DNA of 64,000 bases, taken from assembly GCA_963965975.1 (NCBI GenBank), contig OZ014411.1, positions 24,101,249 through 24,165,248 of the forward strand. The letters are read 5' to 3'. Below, piece by piece: positions 57,393 to 64,000 of the stretch. The notes under the pieces are model-generated. The model did not search any database. It had not been told where the DNA came from and saw only the letters and a list, made by a program, of their open reading frames with translations. A program made the translations under genes and the position numbers. Each line of letters opens with the position of its first letter. Positions within the stretch are counted from its first letter, which is position 1. Source of the DNA: Xestospongia bergquistia (Eukaryota > Porifera > Demospongiae > Haplosclerida > Petrosiidae).

Positions 57393-58494
57393 ATAAACAC
57401 ATTTTATTAAGTTTTTGTTGTTTAAAAAACATATATTATTAATCTGAATAAAGACTAATTATATGTAGTATCATTATAATTAATTGTATTTTATAACACT
57501 ATACTTTTTGACCTATACTTTGATAAAAACACATGCAAGGTACTTATCCACATATTCTATCAATGTAAGAATTTCTCTTAAATTGATATTTTTTCAAATG
57601 GTAGCGCTATGAAAGTACCCGGCCCTATTTAATTGAGGAAATAATTTGTGGGACTGACTCAAGCAAGTCTAACGATTGAACGCAACACGTGCAAGTGAAG
57701 AAAGATTGAGATAAGACAAGTTGTACAATGTTATGAACCTTGACAATGGATGAAAGGTAGAATGTAGGTAGAATGGATATGATCTTCTCACTTGATCGAA
57801 TTGGCATCATCTTGAATCACACTTACTTGATCCATTGACATGTTCCAAATCAATGGTTTGCCTAATAATGTATATGACCACTGGAGAGGATCCCCCCTTG
57901 AGGTATTTCCTCATTTAAGAAAGTCATCAATAAATATTAATATTTGTCATCAATCAATAAATTGACATCATCTTTGTAGGGGTTAACTATGGAAGCTGAG
58001 GGTGGAAATTCCACTTCCAATTTTATTTTCCAAATTGCCAATTGAATCAAACAGTGTTCAGTAAGGAAGCTGAAGGCAGCCATCCAATTCTTATTTGTAT
58101 GAGTTTAACTCTATAGGACACTGTTTGAAAATACCAGTATTATTGAACGGGTTACAATGTATTTTGAAATGTGTTTAGGCAAAGAGGTCTTTTCACATCA
58201 GTACAATAAATAAATATTAATATAACTAAATACAAGCCTCGGAGATACCTATTAGGTAAATGATAACAGTGTCAATGTACTGAATGTAGTACCATGGTAG
58301 TCTCTAAAAGTAACTTGACAATGGGTGAAAGTTAGAATGTTTGCCCATAATGCCACACTGCTCTCCTCTCTGCACTGTTTAAGTAAATCAAGTCTCAGAA
58401 CTTTGCTAAACATAGAGTGAAAGAAAGAAGGTTATTTGACTAAATTTCAAATTCTTTATCTATAGAGCACAAAGATGAGTTATATATATGTGTA
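57393..58494. other. Spacer between the DHRS4 array and nested mobile elements
   Basis: The first 300 bp are a decayed array 3' flank. The rest contains no recognisable gene. Confidence 0.5.
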
Positions 58495-59255
58495 TGTATG
58501 TAGAACAGAATTAAAGGACAAAAGAACAGGGCTCTGGCTGTGTTGCTGTTACTCCGAGTTTCACACTTTATGCAATCATCAGACAGCTGAATACTACTCT
58601 ATTTACAGGTTGGTTATATAGCATTGAGGTGTTAACTATGTCTTATCCCTTGAAAAATGTGCTAAATAGTACTTGTTTTCGTGTCAGCATTTTGAGACAA
58701 GTTCGGATCTTCATTCAGGGTGGTGATTTTGTCGGAGTTGATGATAGAGACCTTTTTGGTTAGCCAAACGTTGCACCACTTTGGTGTGTTGGAGTAGGCC
58801 TATGCTCTTTGGTTTATTGACCAGGTAATTTTGAATTCCTCACCTTCTTTCTTCAATTGCCAAACATACTTCGATAGTTCCGTGCTGTTTCCGTATTTCT
58901 CGTGCCTAATTAATTGCATGTGGTTGGAATATCTCTGCTTGAAGGCGTGTTCGGTTAGGCCTATGTACACCTTTGTCTCATTTCTGCTCATGTTTTCGAC
59001 TTCTGTGTTGTAGATGATGTTGTTGGAATGGCATTCGCTGTTTAGTGGGCAGAGGTCTTTTTTTCGGCAGTTGCAGGGTTTCTGCGTGCACGCGCTGGTG
59101 TCCTTTGAGACCTCATTATTGTGTGCCTTGATGATGCTGGCTAGGTTTGGCATGCAGGTGTAGCTGACCTTAACAGTGTTTTTGTTGAATATTTTATGTA
59201 GCCTTGAGTTTTTCGGGAAATGCTTGGCGATCAACTTTACTCCAACACAACAAAG
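58495..59255 (-). mobile_element. Penelope-like retroelement 3' fragment with GIY-YIG-type endonuclease region
   Basis: The minus strand encodes KLIAKHFPKNSRLHKIFNKN, NTVKVSYTCMPN, a Cys cluster (CNCRKKDLCPLNSEC), NIIYNTEVEN, VYIGLTEHAFKQRYSNH and LSKYVWQLKKEGEEFKITW. This is the Cys-motif plus GIY-YIG-like (here IIYNT and VYIGLTE) end of a Penelope-type ORF. A stop follows NQRA at 58800, although similar sequence (a CNVWL block) continues in frame. Below that, 58495-58620 is non-coding 3' sequence. The reverse transcriptase is absent, so the element is 5'-truncated at 59255. Confidence 0.75.
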
Positions 59256-60900
59256 CGGCAGATGTCTCTGCTAACAAGAACAAAAGGTTGAGCCTGTTTC
59301 ATCTCTGTAATAATAGAGTTCAGGTTAGTACCACCCTACATAATAGACAAAGAACATGATACTAAGTGTCATGTATAACTCACATTTGCAAAGTAAACAA
59401 TTTTGTCGCTGTCTGGATTGCTCTTCACATCTGGTAACAAGTAGGTCAACACCACAATTGACAAAAGGGATTTGTCAGCTGTTAACTAATATTCTGTATC
59501 AAATCAGTGATTTCCTCTAGTTTATTTCTTAATCGTTTATTATGAGTAACCTCCACACTAGCTTGTTCCAGTATTTTCTTAATAGTCTCATCCCACATAG
59601 CCTGTCCTTTCTTAGTCCAGTTTACATCACAAACAATTCTAGACATCTTCAACATTATCTATAAACATTATAATAATTACTGTAATTACATCAAATGTAT
59701 GTACTATTTATTACCTGATTGATATCATTCAAAAATGGATATTTTTCAATAAAGTGCAAAGATCATAAGGGTTCTTAGTGATATCTTCTCGTCGCTTTAA
59801 AAGTGTAGATGCCATTAGTTCATCAACAATCTGTGGATTATGACACATCTTCTTGTACTCTGTTTGTAGTGCTTTCACATTCCTCAGAAAAGATACATCA
59901 TCCTCTCCTGTAATGTAAAAGGTATTAAGCACATAATAATTGACATAAACAAACCTGACTGAACAATTGGAGGTGATAACAAAACTGAGCTATCAGGCAC
60001 TTTTTTCTCTTCGCAGAACAAGGTTGCAATGAAGAACTAGGCCTCCTCTTCTTACCTTTATCTCTTCGGAATTCTTTAAAAGAATTTTTCAGAGATGTTA
60101 TGATGGCACCCTAAAAAGTTAAGAACATTTGGAAACAGACACTAACAAATAAAAACATACAGCAGGAGAACTAACAGGTGACTTAAGAAAAGGATATTTC
60201 ATTATAATAGCCTGACCAACATTAGCATAATCCTCACTGCTGGGATATCTTTTGTAATTGAGCATTAATGAAACTATACTGGCTATAAAAGCCTGCCTTG
60301 TGACATTACTTAATCTACCTAGCTTCAGCACAGTCTCAACTTCAGAACAATAATGATTAGGTAAAGAGAATGGATTAGGAATTGCATCACCTTCCTCTTT
60401 TACAGCCTTCAACTTCTTTGATGATACAATGACCTCAACATCATCCACAGGTTCTTCAGAATCCAGAATGATTGTAGAACCTCCAGCAGACTTATCATCA
60501 CTCACATCATCTAGTACTCGAGGTTGCCTCCTTCATACAGGTAAATAATCATCAGATAAGACTTTGGGATGAAGTTCGAGTTCCTTAGGTCCTGACAGAG
60601 TGGACGAGAAAACAGAGTCAGCACTGCAGACAGGAGTCATTAGTTGTTGGGGTCACAATAACCTTTAGATTGTCTTTGTTGTCTATTGTTTGCCCTTTTC
60701 TACCTCAATGTAGTCATCCTAATCACCATCAAATTGTGAAAAGAAGTACAAATGGATAGGTTTCTTTTGGTAAGAAAAGTTCTTTCAAAACCCCTGCTCT
60801 AAATATTCCAGTTCATCGCCCTCAAAAGTTTCCAGTACTTTAATGATTTTGTTCCTTTCAAGGTAGAAGAGCATCACTGTTTTCATCTTGAAGACCTATG
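59256..60900 (-). pseudogene. SAMD3-like transposon-associated gene, decayed and 3'-truncated
   Basis: Minus strand, reading 60900 to 59256. The N-terminal part (60600-60900) contains KTVMLFYLERNK and a stop-interrupted DYIEVE block. The best exon (60505-60160) encodes an acidic region, NPFSLPNHYCSEVETVLKLG and VGQAIIMKYPFLKSPV. It splices to GAIITSLKNSFKEFRRDKG (60110-59960, with a one-base shift in an A6 run). The next exon has EDDVSFLRNVKALQTEYKKM (59910-59720), followed by a frameshift before YPFLNDINQ, then WTKKGQAMWDETIKKILEQA and LLSIVVLTYLLPDV (59650-59390) and QAQPFVLVSRDIC (about 59310-59260), where the Penelope fragment cuts in. The pattern resembles multicopy SAMD3-like proteins. 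No SAM domain was seen. It is divergent from the plus-strand gene at 60950. Confidence 0.65.
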
Positions 60901-60949
60901 CAAACAGATAGTTCAAGTTCTTCTCACCACGACCACATACTAATGAAAA

Positions 60950-63481
60950 GGTGTGGTCATATCAAATTTCAGTGTGCACTATTTATTTGGAGGTCGAATT
61001 ATGTGTATGTTAGGTATGTTACAGTGCTGCTGCTCCAACTCTGAAAGGAGTAATAAGGCACATGCAGTGGCTCACACTTATGATTCACGATTCCATGTTT
61101 GTTGTAGTATTCGAGGATGTTCTAGAACATACTCCAACTTTTATTCCTGAATCATCTGTATAGGAAACACTGTGAGCATTTAGACATGATTGATTCTTCT
61201 GCAACTGTACCTTCACTTCCTCAAAATCCCGGTAGCCCACTTCATGACACTGAATACATTTATGAGGAACCAACTAGGAGTACCAACTAGTACACAACAA
61301 TCACGTCACAAGAAGCAAATGGCACTTTTCCTTCTCAAGTTAAAAGAAGTCAGGAAAGTATCTCAAACAGCAATTGATGGTCTTGTGTCTGACTTCACTT
61401 TGATTTCTCAGCTCCAGAATGATGTCAGTACATGCTTACAAGGAAATGATTTGAACTTCACAAACATGAACTGCTGGAAGTGTTTTCTGATCCTCTTAAA
61501 CTCTATTCATTTACACAGCTTGAGTCAAGGTTCCTACAAGAGACGTTTTATAAAGACCACCTTGATCTTTTGGTCAGTAGCTATAGGATCATTAATCACC
61601 ATCCTGTATCCTCATAATGTAGCAACCAACAAAACAAGAAGTCGGGAGAAGGATAGCTCTTATTTCCTCGTGATTATGTATACCAAATTCCTTTCCTCAA
61701 ATCACTTCATGCTTTACTAAAGTAATCGTTAGTATTTGAAGAGGTATACCATACACATACATGTACATATGTACACATGCCATTATAGTATTATTCCTTT
61801 ATTACTATTATACACTTAGGTCATGCATGGGCACAGACATACAGATGGACTTCTGGCTGACTACTGTGATGGATCAGACTTTCAGTGTCATCCATTGTAC
61901 TCTCGGGAAAAAATTCCTTACAAGTCATGATATATTATGATGATGTTGAAGTCTTGAATTCTTTGGGAACCAAAGTCAAACTTCACAAACTTGGTATGTT
62001 TGTATATAGTGTATTAATTTAAAACATTTCCTATATATATAGGCCTCTTCTACTATACCATTGGTAATTTGAGTCCTTATTTACTTTCAAAATTGATATC
62101 AATACAACTTTTAGAGCTGTTCATGAAGGAGTTACAAATTTTGGAGGAGGTAATGCTAACTCACATTTTTATAAAGTTTTTTGAAATTAATTTAGGATGC
62201 CATCACAGTTGTCAATAATGGACAAACTGTGTGTCTTAAGGACACAATATCTTTGAACAATACATTATTAATAGCACACTATCTAGTCTTGTTGTGCTCC
62301 TTATGCTGTGAAAGAACTTCTGAAGTACTTAATTAGCTAACGGGTTGTTACTCTGGATCAAATCAACGACCAAATTGAACACATTCCATACTCTCCTTTG
62401 GATGCTTAAAATAAACCTACAGTGATTCCTTCAATGACTTTTCATTCATCGGATCATTCACTTAATCAAAAAGGTACTAATCTGTGTAGGTATTCATAGT
62501 ATTATTGTTGTAACACAGCTGCCCAAATGTGGTGTTTATGTCGGCTTTGCCATTGATGATTGGTGATAACATCCCAGAGACTGATATTAGTTGGCAGAAT
62601 TTTCTTCGACTTCTTGAAATTATTGATCTACTCTTTGCTCCAGTGTTGTCACAAGATGATATTGCTTATCTTGCATTTCTAATTGAGGAGCATCATTTAT
62701 CCTTTTCTCAGCTCTACCCAACTTGTAATATTACTCCAAAACTTCATTATATGTTACACTACCCTAAATGGATTAGCAGGTAACACAACATGGTTGTATT
62801 TAAATATGTGATTAATAATCTCTTTGAAGGTGTGGACCTTTAACTAGATTTTGGTGTATGAGGTATGAGAGCAAGCATAACTACTTTAAAGAGCTTGCTC
62901 ATCAAGTTCAATGTTTCAAGAACATTCCTCAAACTCTGGCAAACCATCACCAAAGACTGTCCTGTTTGTACTGGCCCTGATAAGTAAATTAAGTGACAAT
63001 TTTATAGTGTACAATTGTCTTCATTGCACTAGCCTCAAAAGTGTATTCAGCTAGTCTTGCCTACTACTCTCAACTAACTCAAACTTTTTCTGAACTTGGT
63101 GATCCACAGAAAATTGTTGGAAGGTACTTACATTCTATCATTGAAATACATGTAATACATTTTTGTCAATAGATTGAATTGGATTGAAGTCTTGTGGACA
63201 CGTTATAAGCGTAGTGATATAGTTGTTCTTTCAGTTGACCTTCTTCTAAACTTTGGCCTTATCTCAGATATTATAATTTTTGATTTTGACAACTATTTTT
63301 TTGTCTGTAAAACTCTTCACACCATCTTTTTCAATTTCCACTTTCATAGCTATGAATGTCATCATACCTCTCCATCTTTTGTTTATATAAAGCAATCTGA
63401 TTTAGTTGATCATTTTGTTCTTGCCATATATAAGAAGACCACTGACTTTGTTACCTTAAAATATCATGTCATTGTGTTATA
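60950..63481 (+). pseudogene. Multi-exon transposon-type gene, decayed
   Basis: Plus-strand blocks in order: a zinc-finger-like CSIRGCSRTYSNF (61110-61145); KKQMALFLLKLKEVRKVSQT and DGLVSDFTLISQLQ (61310-61430); after a frameshift FTQLESRFLQETFYKDHLDL (61510-61580); YYDDVEVLNSLGTKVKLHKL (61935-61993); FYYTIGNLSPYLLSKL (62046-62096); LPLMIGDNIPETDISWQNFL ... LIEEHHLSFSQLYP ... KLHYMLHYPKWISR (62546-62779); CMRYESKHNYFKELAHQV (62855-62910); and a C-terminal NWIEVLWTRYKRSD ... SDLVDHFVLAIYK domain (63174-63481). I recognise this order from high-copy transposon proteins in sponges, cnidarians and fishes, but I do not name the superfamily. Frameshifts and stops in the first third make it inactive. 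Several exon junctions still have GT-AG ends. Confidence 0.65.
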
Positions 63482-64000
63482 AATGTGTAAATAAGTTTGG
63501 AGTACTGTTCACACTTATGAAGTGTGCTCAAGACACCAAGTTACTAGCAAGCGTGAGTAGCACACCTTTCAAAATAGGACACAGTGGTGTGCTGACATGT
63601 AAGTGTACAATGTACACTAGTGTTTTCACAGTGTAGTAGTTTGACATCTGACCAACCAACCATTAAATTATATTTACAAGCCAACTATATAGGGAGCTAT
63701 CTGTCGTTAATGGGGCATGGTAATTAATAACCATCATTTGTTGTGATTAGTATATTGTTTGCTGGTACACACAATTATTAAACAGGTCAGTTGCTAATGT
63801 TTTTCACAAATATAAGTAATCTGTCTCTACCTCATCACAAAATGATTTAAATTTATGGTCAAAGGTTACTTTGTGGTTTCCTAAATTAAGTTCGTGAAAT
63901 GATACCATAGACATTTTATGTGGAAGTTCTGTTACATCAACAACAACCACATTATAATTAACCAGACCTGCAGCATAATGTATTACAGATACATTGTGGA
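63482..64000. repeat. 5' spacer of a further DHRS4 array unit at the window edge
   Basis: From about 63640 the sequence matches the array 5' spacer (AAACAGGTCAGTTGCTAATG at 63779, ACTTTGTGGTTTCCTAAATT near 63868, TGATACCATAGACATTT near 63900). In other units this lies 1.0-1.5 kb before a DHRS4-like ATG. Confidence 0.75.

Noticed and set aside
58831..59013. Plus-strand 60-codon frame in the Penelope-like fragment
   Set aside because: Antisense of the recognised GIY-YIG-type frame.

Overview
This window looks like AT-rich invertebrate genomic DNA, most likely from a demosponge such as Amphimedon. Genes are split by short GT-AG introns of about 40-100 bp, microsatellites are abundant, and the recognisable proteins are typical of sponges: a cytoplasmic tyrosine kinase, DHRS4-type short-chain dehydrogenases, a lineage-specific cysteine-rich secreted protein, and decayed transposon proteins. 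The organism call is an inference. All homology statements come from motif recognition, not from searches.

Left part (1-15.3 kb). A region built from about 1.2-kb tandem monomers (1-4080) is followed by a secreted cysteine-rich protein gene (4678-5802, minus) and two decayed paralogues. Next comes a ten-exon minus-strand gene (15255 to 8677) whose exons join in frame to an 801-residue protein. It has an N-terminal PH domain assembled from three exons, a proline/glutamine/serine-rich linker carrying 28-residue tandem repeats, and a complete C-terminal tyrosine kinase domain. The linker carries four YxxM and two YxNI motifs inside the repeats and a fifth YxxM outside them. This resembles an IRS/Gab-style docking protein fused to its own kinase, with no SH2 or SH3 domain, and is the most interesting object here. 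Its 3.2-kb second intron holds a second copy of the 1-4080 region.

Middle part (16.7-57.4 kb). A tandem array of DHRS4-like genes, all on the plus strand. Copies A, B, E, F and G are intact, each with nine exons and 273 residues. Copy D has a frameshift and a lost splice acceptor. Copies C and H are partial pseudogenes. Single extra last exons lie downstream of E and F. The repeated unit also carries minus-strand remnants of a RecQ-family helicase gene and long homologous spacers. Copy G is a mosaic of two sub-families, and copies C and F have deletion junctions against helicase DNA. A 1.24-kb terminal-inverted-repeat element with a 7-bp target duplication sits in the first helicase remnant. 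A Ulp1-protease/PHD fragment and another transposon ORF lie between copies E and F.

Right part (58.5-64 kb). Nested mobile DNA: a Penelope-like GIY-YIG fragment cuts off the end of a SAMD3-like gene (minus), which is divergent from a multi-exon transposon-type gene (plus). Both are decayed. The last 360 bases are the 5' spacer of another DHRS4 unit, so the array probably continues past the window.
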